A DNA stretch of 64,000 bases from Craterostigma plantagineum (GCA_027422505.1 JAPQWV010001656.1:1-64000), one strand, 5' to 3'; shown: positions 45,981 through 57,600, numbered from the stretch's first letter. Numbers and translations: made by a program. The notes: generated by a model not told the origin, from the letters alone.

Positions 45981-47930
45981 ATGGAGGAATTCCGCGAAGA
46001 AGTCAAGCTTCCCTGGCACGAGATGAACGTATCCTCTCTCCGGGCTTCTCACATCCCTACTATTATTGATCGGGCCGGCCTAAGTCCCGACTTCGAGGTT
46101 CGGATTCCCGGGCCTCGGGATGTGATCAGTGGCCCTCTCGAAGGTTTCCACACGTTTTTCCTGGATCAACTGGATATGGGTCTTCGCCTCCCTCTCACTC
46201 CTTTTATAGCCGAACTCTGTAATTATTATCAGATTTCCCCCAGCCAATTAACTCCCAATTCTTATAGCCTCTTGCTTTCCCTCGCCATCCTCATCGAGCA
46301 TTTTCATATTCCCCCATCTCTTCCCCTTCTCTTAGCCTTTTGAAGATAAACCAAAAAGAGCTTGGCAAATTCTTTTTCTCTTCCGTCGCCTCTAAGGAAT
46401 TTCTCCTCGGGAACCCCTCTTCTCACAAGGGATGGATGAAGAAATTCTTCTATGTCCGATCCCCCGAGGGGAGTCCTGAAAATGACACCATCGACACATG
46501 GCCTGAAACCGTATCCATATCTACTCCCCTCCCCACTGCTTCCAGTTCAGAAGTTGAGAGATTCATGGAGATGCTCGGGGAGCGGAGCTTTAGCGCTCCC
46601 GAGCTCGCCAAGGATGATCTCCTCTGCCATTTTGGTTATTGTTCCAAGGGTTTAGTAGTGGACGACTTAGGTATATCTTCTTGAATTCTCCCCTTTTTCC
46701 TACTTTCATCTCTGATCGAGCTTTTTCTTCTTTCTTATCAGACTCGCGCATGCATCTTGCCGATTTGCTCAAGATTTCTCGAGAGATGAAAGAAGTGGTT
46801 CTTCCCAGGCGCCCCCACCAGCCTCAGTCACTCGAAACCTTAACAAGGGGAAGGCCAAGACCTCTGCTGGTTCCTCGGGCTCTCCCAAGCAGCCCCTAAA
46901 AGGAAGGCTACTGCCACTTCCAGCCGTCCCTCGAGCAAGAAAGTCAAGACCAGTGCTCAGGCAGGCTCGGGCTCTGGTGAGGCCTCTCCGGCTCCTACTG
47001 ATACCCCCGATTAGCTCGATTACTTCCATCGTCCTCGCGGAGCTCACTGTGTGGAGTACATGCGGGGTTTCCGGTCTGAGGCCAATCGGTCCCACCTCTC
47101 GGAGTTACAGCCTCGGGAATTCTTTCCTCTCTTTGCCCAACTCATGGGTCAGGTATGACACCTTCCCTTTTCTCTTTATAGGTCCACTAGTTAAGTCTCC
47201 TCCTTCCTTCCCAAGTTCCTTTCTTTCTTTTTGTTCATCCCTTCCTTCCCTTGCTGATTAGGGCTTTGCCTGCGCTGCCGAGGCCCTGGAGAGGATGCTC
47301 TTCATGCATGAAGACTGCATCGAGCTTACCCAGTCGGAGGCGAAGTTGAAGGACGAGGTAACTCGACTCTAGGAGGAGCTTAAACAGAAAGAGGAGGAAT
47401 TGAAGAAGGTGTCTAGAGAGGCTCGCACGGGATCGGAGAAGATAAAGAAGGACTTGCTCAAAGAGAGAGAAGCTCGGGAGGAGGCGGAGAACAACTTCCG
47501 CGAATTGGAGGAGAGCATCGCTCGGGACTATTTGCCCCGAACTTCATACGGGAGGCAGGTGGTCGAGTATTTCCAGCACGGCTTTCGGGGATGTGTTCAT
47601 CAGCTTCGGGTGGCTGGCATAGGCTACAAATGGAAGCTCCATTGGCTAGACGTCGATCGGGCTCTTGTCGAGTGCCCCCCAGGAGGATATCCACCCGACC
47701 CCATAGCTCGAGGAGGTTCCGCGAACGTCGTTCTGGAGGAGATGGTCTCCACTCCTTCGAGTGAGGAGAATGAGGACGTTCCCGAGCCTCCTGAAAAGAT
47801 CTCCGCTGTCGAGGAGCCCCTACCTACACCCGAGCAAGTGATCCCGAGTGAAGCATCTGGGGAGGCTCCTAAAGCTACCTCACAGGAGGAAGAGCATCTC
47901 GCCTCAGTGGATCAGTGGTGGCTGAAATAG
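45981..47930 (+). pseudogene. Decayed multi-exon gene with PF04195-like ('putative gypsy type transposon') domain
   Basis: Residues 40-120 of the piece at 45,981-46,343 (RIPGPRDVISGPLEGF, FFLDQLDMGLRLPLTPFIAE, ISPSQLTPNSYSLLLSLAIL) match the plant PF04195 pattern. After a frameshift at ~46,341 the usual continuation follows (SSHKGWMKKFFYV). Likely introns are 46,672-46,740 and 47,153-47,260, both GT...AG. Between them is RGFRSEANRSHLSELQPREF, and the last exon encodes a coiled coil (KQKEEELKKVSREA..., to 47,930) with an acidic Pro-rich tail. Stops (for example in the coil at ~47,370) and frameshifts show decay. PF04195 ORFs accompany plant retrotransposons; the biochemical role is unknown. 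Confidence 0.68.
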
Positions 47931-48629
47931 AAGCAGGCGTCGGGGAGTCAACTCAGGTCGGATCGGCCGCCCCACCCTAAAAATATCTGCTTGTGTTGAT
48001 CAACTCATTTCTCTTTGTCTCTTTTTTTTTTATGAACTATATGTCTTTTTCTCTTTTGCCTATGTATTTTCTTGTTCTGACTCTATAATAGCGTACTCAG
48101 TACTTTTCTTCGGCATATCATAATGGTTATCCTCGCATGCATCTTCTCCTCGCGCGTTCATAATCCTTTCTCTTTGCATGTTGTCTATAATTATAACGGG
48201 AAACCGCTACGTAGTCGGGATTTTCTTTCCTCGCGATGCTTTGCCAGGGCATCGCTCGATTCCCTCGGGCCGCGTTCCCCACACCCTACATTTAAGTGCT
48301 CACTTATCGCGCCCCCTTCCTTTCTTGCTCGAGTGTCTTACTGACCGTTGTTCAACGGTCCTTTTATCCTCGCTCTTCGTATTCTTTCTTTTAAATTTCA
48401 AATCCCCTGAATTCCGACTTTCGTAACAGTCCGATCTTTGGGGGGCTTATCTCTTTATAAGATCAACATTCACTCCAGTGACCTCACTTTCCTTATCAAG
48501 CTTCCTTGAATTTATTTTCTCCAGGTTATCTCGTCTATTCCCAGGGGTTTTGCTCTCCCTTTTCTTATTGGTTCGTATTGTGCTTGTCTTGTCTATCTTT
48601 TGAACCTCTTATATCCTTTATTCAGTCCA
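47931..48629. other. No gene seen: T/C-rich spacer
   Basis: Pyrimidine-rich DNA with TTTCTCTT runs follows the coil-encoding exon and may be its 3' untranslated region. It has no protein-like frame longer than ~80 codons. Confidence 0.45.
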
Positions 48630-49392
48630 CTGATGGATCTCAGAGCCACGCCCTCTCAACTTAGGAGAAACCTCCCTTCAAATCCCCATTCACTTCCTCT
48701 CTGGGATTTATGGGAGGAGGCGACAGGTTTTGTTTCGAACGCAAACGCAGATTTTCCGCATAGGGAAGGCCAGGTCTTCACGACCCCCCCATCTCGAGCA
48801 ACACCATCCTTAAGGGGATTTCGCCAACCCCCCGATTCCTTTTGGAGGCCGATGGTGCTTCGTCCCGTCGATTCATGGAGAGCTTCCTAGAGCTCGACGA
48901 GGCGCGACGTCTGGCGAGATTTTCTGATTCGAATTTTTGGGATTGGTGGGCTTTAGGCGAAAGCCGGGTTACTCATGTCGACCCCCACCTCTTAGTTCAT
49001 CTCTTTCTTTATCCTTTTCTGACATCCTTTATTAGTCTTATTCACTTTCTTGCGAGGGACTTCGGCGTTATACTCAGCAACGTGCCCTACTTCAATACAA
49101 TGAGGACGCTTGTGCCCGTTTGACAACGTTTCTGGGCGAGAAGGATCGACAAATCGCTGAATTGAAAGAGTCGTTGGCTAATTCTTACGCGGAGGACCGA
49201 AGTCTCCTCTCAAAATCTCGAGGGAGGTACAATCGGGTTCAATCCACTACCCATATACGGTGCGCCCCCTCCCCGTACTCGGGTGGGATCTCGATGCTAG
49301 GACGTAAGAAGAGACCTCGAGATGAAGCGACCTTCACCTCCTCGGGGATCCGTCATCTAGGGGCGCCTTCTGCTCGGAAAATGAGACGATAG
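48630..49392 (+). pseudogene. Second PF04195-gene-like fragment: coiled-coil exons
   Basis: The reading starts MDLRATPSQLRRNLPSN, shifts frame to SFLELDEARRLARFSDSNFW, meets a GT donor after ALGES and resumes after an AG near 49,060. It then reads RRYTQQRALLQYNEDACARL, TTFLGEKDRQIAELKESLAN and a basic tail ending KMRR at 49,392. Its layout (short globular part, intron, coiled coil, basic or acidic tail) parallels the 3' exons of the preceding gene, so it may be a diverged relative. No catalytic motif is seen. Confidence 0.42.
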
Positions 49393-49651
49393 GCATTCTG
49401 TTTTTCCTATGTTATTTCTTGTGTACTTTTCCGTATTCGTGTTTGGCACTATTACTTTTATTATTAAGTATCATTGCGGTATCCTCGCGTGGGTTTGCCT
49501 CGATACTGACCAATGATCGCATCCCCTTCGACGATTCTACTCCTTATGATCCTACTCCTTCTCGTTCCCTTTCATGGGTTTTATCCGTCCTCCCGAGTGA
49601 TCAGGCCCTACCCCGGGACTTTCCTTCATGTTCATTTGGCAATTTTCCTCA

Positions 49652-50398
49652 GCCTCATGGGTGATCGGGCCTCATCCGAGGACTTCTCTTCATTTTCGTT
49701 TGGCGATTTTCTTCACCTTTTCGGGCGATCGTGCCTCATCCGAGGACTTTCCTTTATTTTCGTTTGGCGATTCTCTTCACCCTTTCGGGCGATCGTGCCT
49801 CATCCGAGGACTTCTCTTCATTTTCGTTTGGCGATTTTCTTCACCCTTTCGGGCGATCTGCCTCATCCGAGGACTTTCCTTTATTTTCGTTTGGCGATTC
49901 TCTTCACCCTTTCGGGCGATCGTGCCTCATCCGAGGACTTTTCTTCATTTTCGTTCGGCGATTTTATTCACCCTTTCGGGCGATCGTGCCTCATCCGAGG
50001 ACTTTTCTTCATTTTCGTTTGGCGATTTTCTTCACCCTTTCGGGCGATCGTGCCTCATCCGAGGACTTTTCTTCATTTTCGTTTGGCGATTTTCTTCACC
50101 CTTTCGGGCGATCGTGCCTCATCCGAGGACTTTTCTTCATTTTCGTTTGGCGATTTACTTCACCCTTTCGGGCGATCGTGCGTCATCCGAGGACTTCTCT
50201 TCATTTTCGTGGCGATTTTCTTCACCCTTTCGGGCGATCGTGCCTCATCCGAGGACTTTTCTTCATTTTCATTCGGCGATTTTGTTCACCCTTTCGGGCG
50301 ATCGTGCCTCATCTGAGGACTGTTCTTCATTTTCGTTCGGCGATTTTATTCACCCTTTCGGGCGATCGTGCCTCATCCGAGGACTTCTCTTCGTTTTC
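49652..50398. repeat. 64 bp minisatellite, about 11-12 copies
   Basis: The unit contains TTCGGGCGATCGTGCCTCAT, CCGAGGACTT and TTTTCGTTTGGCGATTTTCT. GGGC landmarks fall at 49,723, 49,787, 49,851, 49,914 and 49,978, giving a period of 64 (one unit is 63). Units differ by few substitutions. Because 64 is 1 mod 3, each forward frame cycles through all three phases, and all three stay open for 240-267 codons. Confidence 0.92.
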
Positions 50399-50453
50399 AC
50401 GTTCTCTTTCAGACATAACTAACTTCATTAAAAACATGAATGTTCGGAAATAA

Positions 50454-51067
50454 AGACAGGTAACTTGCCCTATTGAGACTCCCTAACTAAGAAAATATAT
50501 AAAGCATGAATGTGATAAGCAACTAAGGTAATAAGGTGCGATCCCGAGCGTTGTGCGGTCTTTCCAACTGCTTCCCTTCCAAGTCTTCCAGGTAGTTTCA
50601 TTACCACGGGGCATCCTTTGTCTACTTAACTATTATGATATTCTTCTCTAATAGAATCAAATCTCTGCACCTAAAATGAGGACTACTCGACCAGTACCAA
50701 CACCTCTAGAAATTGAAGGAAGTAGTATCTCATAGCACGGCCGACCCCATCATTAACGATTACATGCTCTTATTTATTTATAAGCTTAAACTTCGACAAA
50801 TAATTATCTGACTTGAGCGTCGGAGGGGCGTCGCCGAAACGGCGCCCTTTAGCTCGTTTTTCGTGGTATTTTAGGGATCCGTCGAAGACGAAGACGACAG
50901 GCTCGAAACGGCGACGGATCGATAACTTTCAGCGCACTGTTGATGCTAGGGTCGATTTTTCGGTCTGCATCAACTATGATATACGCACGAGGTAGAATTT
51001 GCTTGTCTAATTAGGGTGCAAATTCGAGAACATAATGGTAAATCGAATCTAGATTTCGACATAAATT
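50454..51067. other. Unassigned segment between minisatellite and 310 bp repeats
   Basis: It contains retroelement-leader-like sequence (AAAATATATAAAGCATGAATG, CTTCCAGGTAGTTTCATTACC) and a CG-rich patch at 50,817-50,960 (GGCGTCGCCGAAACGGCGCC). No gene is supported. Confidence 0.4.
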
Positions 51068-53130
51068 GCAAGAAATCGGTATAAATTCGAGGTACCCATG
51101 AGAAATCGAGGTCTATTTTACCTTAATGAGTCAATAACGCCGAGATTTATGCAGTTTTCATCGTCTTTTGTGTCGTTTGTGATTTCGTTATATTCCTCTG
51201 ATCGATTGCTTGTATACAGAGTGCCTTATTCGAGACTAGCACATTGTTGTTAAACTTTAGTGGTCTGTTACTTCTGAGTTAACATTGGTTCTTAAACATA
51301 AGACATTTGTTATTTTTTGTTATGTTATAAGTATTTCTTTTTTACACAATTTAGGGAAAATATAATATCCTTTTCTAGCAAGTAATCGGTATAAATTCAA
51401 GGTACCCATGAGAAATTGAGGTCTATTTTACCGTAATGAGTCAATAACGCCGAGTTTTATGCAGTTTTCATCATCTTTTGTGTCGTTTGTGAGTTTCGTT
51501 ATATTCCTCTGATCCATTGCTTGTATACAGAGTGCGTTATTAGCGACTAGCACGTCGTTGTTAAACTTGAGTGGTCTGTTACTTCTGAGTTAACATTGGC
51601 TATTAAACATAAGACATTTGTTATTTTTTCTTATGTTATAAGTATTTCATTTTTACACAATTTAGGGAAAATATAATATCCATTTCTTGCAAGTAATTGG
51701 TATAAATTCAAGGTGCCCATGAGAAATTGAGGTCTATTTTACCGTAATAAGTCAATAACGTCGAGATTTATGCAGTTTTCATCGTCTTTTGTGTCGTTTG
51801 TGAGTTTCGTTATATTCCTCCGATCCATTGCTTGTATACAGAGTGCGTTATTCGAGACTAGCACATCGTTGTTAAACTTTGGTGTTTTGTTACTTCTGAG
51901 TTGACATTGGTTATTAAACATAACACATTTGTTATCGTCTATGCGCTAGGGTCTTTGGGTAGTTTTTGGGGTTTAGGACTACGGGTTCGAGGTTAAGATT
52001 AAGGGTTTACGACATGAAATTTTGGGAGAATGATCCATGACTTGTGCAGTATAAGATACAACCTTAAAAACATTTTGGGGTGATTTAGGGTTTAGGATTT
52101 CGGACCCCAGATTTAGGGTTATGAGCTTAGTATTTTGTGTTTGTGGTCTATAAATGTTATTAGTACTTTAATGTTGATGTTTAAACATGTTAGTGGTGCA
52201 ATTCATAATGTTATGTTCCACTGTAAATATTCTCTTACAATTCTGTTAAATTCTCTGACGGTCCAGAACCTTCTAGAATATTCTCAATGAAGTGTTTTTT
52301 ACATGTATATGTGTTATATTTGTTGGGTAAACTGCTACTCACTTAAAAAAATGTTAGTCTTAGAGAAAGCTAAATTTTCTCAATTTCATGGTTACCGAGT
52401 TACTTTTTCTTTTAATATTAAGACTCGTTTGATTCGATTTTATCTTATTCAGTCGCTTTTACCTTGTTCGGCCATTGAAGTCGATATTGAATCGGTTTCT
52501 GAACGAAATTTTTGATTTGGGGGTGGAAGCACGAATTCATTCGATACATAAAAATTCGTCTTTATTAGTAAGACCCATCTGAAAGTGACGACGGAAAAAC
52601 TTTATTCAGTAACAAGCGCTGAGATTTATGCAGTTTCATCTGTTTTTTAGTGTTGTTTGTGATTTCATTTTATTCCTTTCGATCCATTACTTGTATACAG
52701 AATGTTATTGACGACAAACAAGACGTTATTACCTTTCAGCGATGTGTTACTTCTGAGTCAATAGTTGTTATTATCTATAAGACATTTGTTATTTTTTGCT
52801 ATATTATAAGTGTTTCTCTTTTACACAATTTTAGGGAAAATGTACTATCCGTTTCTTGCAAGTAATCGGTATAAATTCGAGGTACCCATGAGAAATCGAG
52901 GCCTATTTTACCTTATTGAGTCAATACCGCAGAGATTTATGCAGTTTTCATCTGTATTTTAGTGTCGTTTGTGATTTTCGTTTTATTCCTTTCGATCTAT
53001 TATTTGTATACTGAATGTGTTATTGAAGACAAACAAGGCGTTATTACCTTTCAGCGATGTGTTACTTCTAAGTCAACATTTGTTTCTATCAGTAAGGCAT
53101 TTGTTATTTTTTGCTGTATTCGTTATTTCT
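51068..53130. repeat. 310 bp repeat, about five copies in two blocks
   Basis: Units begin GCAAGNAATCGGTATAAATT at 51,068, 51,378 and 51,689 (period 310-311). Each contains GAGTCAATAACGCCGAGATT and TTATGCAGTTTTCATCGTC. After a 0.65 kb interruption, two more diverged units lie at about 52,612-52,857 and 52,858-53,125. The interruption (51.94-52.6 kb) carries degenerate TTTAGGG-like words. It is non-coding. Confidence 0.85.
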
Positions 53131-53735
53131 GACGATTAAAGCTGCAAATTAGATATACAATCCATACCCACAATCAAACTAACAATAATTTCAACATATT
53201 AGGTCATAAACTTTGATATTTTCGGCTACAGTCTCAAGTTTTCTGTTATTTGTGTTTATCAGTTTTTTTCTGTAATTAGCTTCCATAGATTTATTGCAAA
53301 AGATTTTTTCAATCTCAACGATTTATGTTTATCATTTCGGCTACAATGCCAACGATTTCTAACGATTAAAGCTGCAAATTAGCAATATAAATCGAGCTGA
53401 AGATTTTTTTAAGAGGATTTGAGCTTGCAGCGAAAATCGCTCGTTGGAGAAGACGATGGCCAATGTTTGTAAATTTTGCATCTGTTAGAGGTTATATATG
53501 TCATATAGCATAGTTTGGGTATTTTTCTCTAAGCATTTTGAAAAGTAGGTCCTTAATACTAAATGAAACTTTATTGGGGCCTGAACACGTAATTAACCCT
53601 TATTTCAACTGACCGTACACCCTAGCTAGGCATGGTATAATAATGGAAGGAGAAGAAAAAATGTGATTGGTAATGTAATGGCCGTGATGATTGTAGAGGA
53701 TACTAAAGCTTTAGGCCTGGCCCACGGATATCTTC

Positions 53736-54861
53736 GGGAAAAAAACTATTTTTGGTCCCCGATGTTTACCCTATGGACGCTATTGGTCCCCGATGTTTCG
53801 AATTGCCACATTTAGTCCCCGATGTTTCTTGATTTGAACCAATTTGGTCACTCCGTAATTTAGACGGAATTGCAAAATTAGCGACGGAATTGCGACGGAA
53901 TTTCCGTCGCTAAAGGAAAAAATTAACAAAAAAATTGATAATTAAACATAAAAACAAGAAAAAAATTTCAAAAAAAAAAAGAAAAAAATTCAAAAAATAG
54001 GTAAAAAATCCAAAAAAAGGGAATATTATTAATAAATTAAATAAAATATAAATAATAAATGGAAAATAAATAATATAAAATAAAATAATAAACTAGAAAA
54101 TGATCATTAAACATAAAAATGAGAAAAATTCCAAAAAAAGGAAACAAAATTCAAAAAATAGGTAAAAAATTCGAAAAAGAGAATATTATTAATAAATTAA
54201 ATAAAAATATAAAAAGAATAAAAAATAATAATAAAGATAATTTTTAGTTCCTTAATTTTTGTTCCTTTTTATTTAATTTTTAATAAATAAATATATTTTT
54301 ACTTTTACTTTTTAAAATCTTAAATTTATATTTATCATTTTTTAGTTGATTATTTTATTTTTATTATTATTTATTTTTTATTACTATTTATATTTTATTT
54401 AATTTATTTGTAAAATATTCTCTTTTTTTGAATTTTTACCTATTATTTGAATTTTTTTTTTTTTTTTGGAATTTTTTTCTCATTTTTATGTTTAATTATC
54501 ATTTTTTAGTTTATTATTTATTTTTATTATTATTTATTTTTTATTACTATTTATATTTTTCTTTAATTTATTAATAATATTCTCTTTTTTTTTAATTTTT
54601 ACCTATTTTTTGAATTTTTTTTTTTTTTTTTGGATTTTTTCTCACTTTTATGTTTAATTATCATTTTTTTTAATTTTTTCGTTTAGCGACGGAAATTCCG
54701 TCGCAAATTCCATCGCTAATTTTGCAATTCCGTCTAAATTGACGGAAGGACTCAATTGGTTCAAATCAAGAAACATCGGGGACTAAATGTGGCAATTCGA
54801 AACATCGGGGACCAAAAGCGCTCATAGGGTAAACATCGGGGGCCAAAAATGTTTTTTTCCC
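53736..54861. mobile_element. Mutator-type hairpin MITE 3
   Basis: 1126 bp, GGGAAAAAAACTA...TTTTTTTCCC, with perfect 9 bp flanking repeats GATATCTTC (53,727-53,735 and 54,862-54,870). Same arms (GGTCCCCGATGT, AGCGACGGAAT) and AT-rich foldback core as MITEs 1 and 2. It inserted only 128 bp outside the right end of the large MULE. Confidence 0.92.
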
Positions 54862-54870
54862 GATATCTTC

Positions 54871-55419
54871 ATTTGTACATAAGTAGTGCGATGTTTAAGA
54901 ATTTGGAGGAAGACGATACCTTCGATTCTTGGGTCATTGATAAGATTTGTATTGCTTTAATCTCGGTCATGGTCCCAAAGAATAAGTAACTGTATGACAT
55001 ATGATTCCAGAGTTCTTTTATTTTTTTGGCGTTTAAGAAATATATAATGTATGCATCATTGAATTGAACAAAGGCATGAAGGGTTATGGAGTTGTTATCC
55101 CCTTAATCACGTGTTCGAATATAATGACCGTCGAATAATTATGTGGCTTGAGACAAGTCTAATGGAAGAAGAATTTTCCCTAGAAGCCTATATCATTTTA
55201 TAGTCGACAATGCAGTTTAGATTCGTTTCAAAATATGCTTAATTGAAGTGTGGGGACTACCATAGCTTGTGCATGTGAATATCTTCATAAATGAAACATG
55301 GTAAACAGAAAAAGTGGACACAATAAGATAACTTGTTTACTAATTCTTTAGAACATGACCAATTTAGCGGGGGGAAAGGTTACATGTTTTGTTGGAAACA
55401 TTAGGAGTGATAGGTTGGG
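54871..55419. other. No gene seen
   Basis: AT-rich DNA with no protein-like frame and no repeat signature that I recognise. Confidence 0.5.
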
Positions 55420-55915
55420 TCACCTTTGGGTTTAACTTAATAAACGAGTTGAAAACTTCAACTCTGGCCTGACATGTTTACTTAAACGGGTTGAAATATT
55501 GAACCCTAACCCGATCTGCTTTAACCCAAATTATGCCAATCCGTTTAAAATAATAAAAATAATAATAACTAAATAATCAGAATTATAAACTCAAATTAAA
55601 TAAAACAATAGAGAAACAAAACAGTTTTTTTTTCTAAAAATCACAACAATTAAATTCCAAATAATACAAGTCATATAATTAAATAAAGTAGTATATTTTC
55701 TTTATATTAAAGATATTTAATATTTATATTTTCGGGTTAAATGAGTTGATAAGCAGATTGGATTCGGGTTGATATGTTGAAAATGCGAACCCTAACCTTA
55801 CTCATTATTGGGTTCGGGTTTTACTTAAACGGGTCGAAAATACTAACTCAAACCTGCTATTGCGGTTCGTGTCGGGTTGGCGGGTCGGATTGGTGTTTAG
55901 CTGCCCTAGAAAACA
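55420..55915. mobile_element. hAT-like non-autonomous repeat (GGGTTCGGGTT type)
   Basis: Both ends carry GGGTTGGGTC/AAACGGGTT and GGGTTCGGGTT/GGGTCGGATTGG motifs around an AT-rich core, and the right edge reads TTTAGCTGCCCTA. Such arrays are typical of short plant hAT derivatives. Exact ends and target duplication were not established. Confidence 0.45.
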
Positions 55916-56165
55916 TTGGACATTATTCTCTATATAATTGTAATTTAATATTGGGTACAGTGACATGAGAGGTGTAACTGGTTCTGCATGGAAAGATAGC
56001 AGGAAAATATAAGCAACTTCAACTAAGTTGCCTAAATCATGGACGAAGTCTGCCAAATGCATTTTAATAATATCAAGGCATAACATATAATATATAAGGA
56101 ATAATTTGTTCTCTCTTTTCCGCAGAGCTAGTTTTGCTTTTGGATATGAAACAAAACTCCACTTT

Positions 56166-56760
56166 ATAAATTTGTGGTACTTGTTTATTATTTATTATGT
56201 AATTTTGAATCATAAATTCACATATTGTGTGAATTACTGTGTAGATATTCTTAAAAAATATATTTTTTATATGTTGATAAGCAATAAAAAAATGATTCCA
56301 AGAAAATATTAAAAAATATAAGAAAAATAAATTTAAAAAGCAGATGCGGATATCCGGTTTAAATATCCGAATAAAGCGGATATCCGATTTTTGGATATCC
56401 GTTTAAAACCGGACCGGATACGGATATCATTTTTCTACTCGAAAATCCGGATGTCCAGTTTTGCTCAAACCGTATCCAAAAATGATATCCGTATCCGGTC
56501 CGGTTTTAAACGGATATCCAAAAATCGGATATCCGCTTTATTCGGATATTTAAACTCGATATCCACATCCGGTTTTTAAATTTATTTTTCTTATATATTA
56601 TTTTCTTTGAATCATTTTTTTATTGCTTATCAACATAAATATATATATATATATATATATTTTTTTAATATAAGAATTTCTACACATAGTAATTCACACA
56701 ATATGTGAATTTATGATTTAAAATTACATAATAAATAATAAACACACTACCACAAATTCA
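56166..56760. repeat. Large hairpin: ~290 bp inverted repeat arms with GGATATCC motifs
   Basis: The left arm (ATTTGTGGTACTTGTTTATT, GAATTACTGTGTAGATATTC, GCGGATATCCGG) is mirrored by the right arm (CCGGTTTTTAAATTT, GAATTTCTACACATAGTAATTC, ACACACTACCACAAAT). The turn lies near 56,450. The core words CGGATATCC and ACCGGACCGG recur. The non-coding, almost complete self-complementarity suggests a foldback MITE or an inverted duplication. Confidence 0.75.
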
Positions 56761-56939
56761 CATTAATTTTTTAACTTGCATCTCGATTTCTTTATCTTTT
56801 TTTCTTATTTCAATCTCTAACAAAGGTTTTTGCCATATAATACATACTACTTTGAAGATTTTATTTCCATTTTGGACCTTCATTTTTCTTTGCGGCTATT
56901 TATTTATTTATTATTATTATTATTATTATTTTTAAATAT

Positions 56940-57125
56940 AAAATCGGATACCGGATATCCGGATTTTAGACAAACCACTGTCCGTATCCGATCCGATTTA
57001 GTTTAAAATAAATCGGATCGGATATCCGATCCGGTTTTTAAAGCTGGATATCCTTTTTTTGGGTTTTGAAAACCGGATACCGGATCGGAATCCGGTTTTT
57101 GGATATTTTTGCTCAGCCCTGATGG
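56940..57125. repeat. GGATATCCGG-rich repeat fragment
   Basis: It contains many ATCGGATACCGGATATCC, CCGATCCGATTT and ATCGGATCGG words and ends GCTCAGCCCT, as plant hAT-derived repeats do. It is probably a fragment of the same family as the hairpin to its left. Confidence 0.45.
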
Positions 57126-57236
57126 ATAGATAATTTATCGAGCCCACCATACTAATTGCAAAATACAAAAATACCCTCCAAACTTAAAATCCATTAGCAA
57201 ACGATTTCGTTCCAGCAACTCCCATATCATCAACTA

Positions 57237-57600
57237 GGGCTGTAAACGAGCCGAGCTCGGCTAATTTTCTGGGCTCGAGCTCGAGCCCTTACAGCTGAGC
57301 TCGAGCTCGAGCTCATTTCGAGCTCGAGCTCGAGCTCCAGCTTTTAATAAAAACAATTAATAAATTAATAAAAATAATATAAAATTAATTAAAAATATAT
57401 ATAATGTTAAAAAAATTTAAAAAAAAAAGCGAGCTTCTAATAAAAATATTTAAATAATTAGAACAACATAATATAAATTCATATAAAATATATAAAAATT
57501 GTAAAAAAATTTACAAAAAAGCTCGCGAGCCTGTTCACGAGCTTTCGAGCCACTATATCCGGGCTCAAACTCGAGCTCGACATAAACGAGCTCAAGATAA
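57237..57600. mobile_element. hAT-like repeat fragment (GCTCGAGCTCGAGC type)
   Basis: It starts TAGGGCTGTAAACGAGCC and carries GAGCTCGAGCTCGAG runs, an AT-rich centre, and then inverted versions (GGGCTCAAACTCGAGCTCG) near 57,560. Such sequences are common non-autonomous hAT ends in plants. The right terminus appears lost against the copia-5 remnant. Confidence 0.45.

Larger units (their letters stand above)
43992..53599. mobile_element. Large Mutator-like element (9.6 kb) without visible transposase
   Basis: A perfect 9 bp direct repeat TTATTTCAA flanks it (43,983-43,991 and 53,600-53,608). The termini are inverted and imperfect: the left reads GGG...TTCTGTTCAGGACC...TAAAGTTT.CATTTA, and the right, reverse-complemented, reads GGG...TACGTGTTCAGGCCCC.ATAAAGTTTCATTTA, both followed by GACCTACTTTT. 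GGG...CCC ends with a 9 bp duplication fit the Mutator superfamily. No ORF resembles a MURA/MULE transposase. The cargo includes PF04195-type gene remnants, a minisatellite and 310 bp repeats. Some cargo may be nested elements rather than captured DNA. Confidence 0.75.

Noticed and set aside
49652..50398. CRISPR-like array
   Set aside because: There is no alternation of constant repeats and unique spacers; the whole 64 bp unit is repeated, and the context is plant nuclear DNA.
49513..50453. Three long overlapping plus-strand ORFs as repeat proteins
   Set aside because: They are the 64 bp minisatellite read in three phases; no start context, domain or selection evidence supports a protein.
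51940..52140. Interstitial telomeric repeat
   Set aside because: Only scattered degenerate TTTAGGG-like words (GGGTTTAGG, TTTAGGGTT), not a tandem array.
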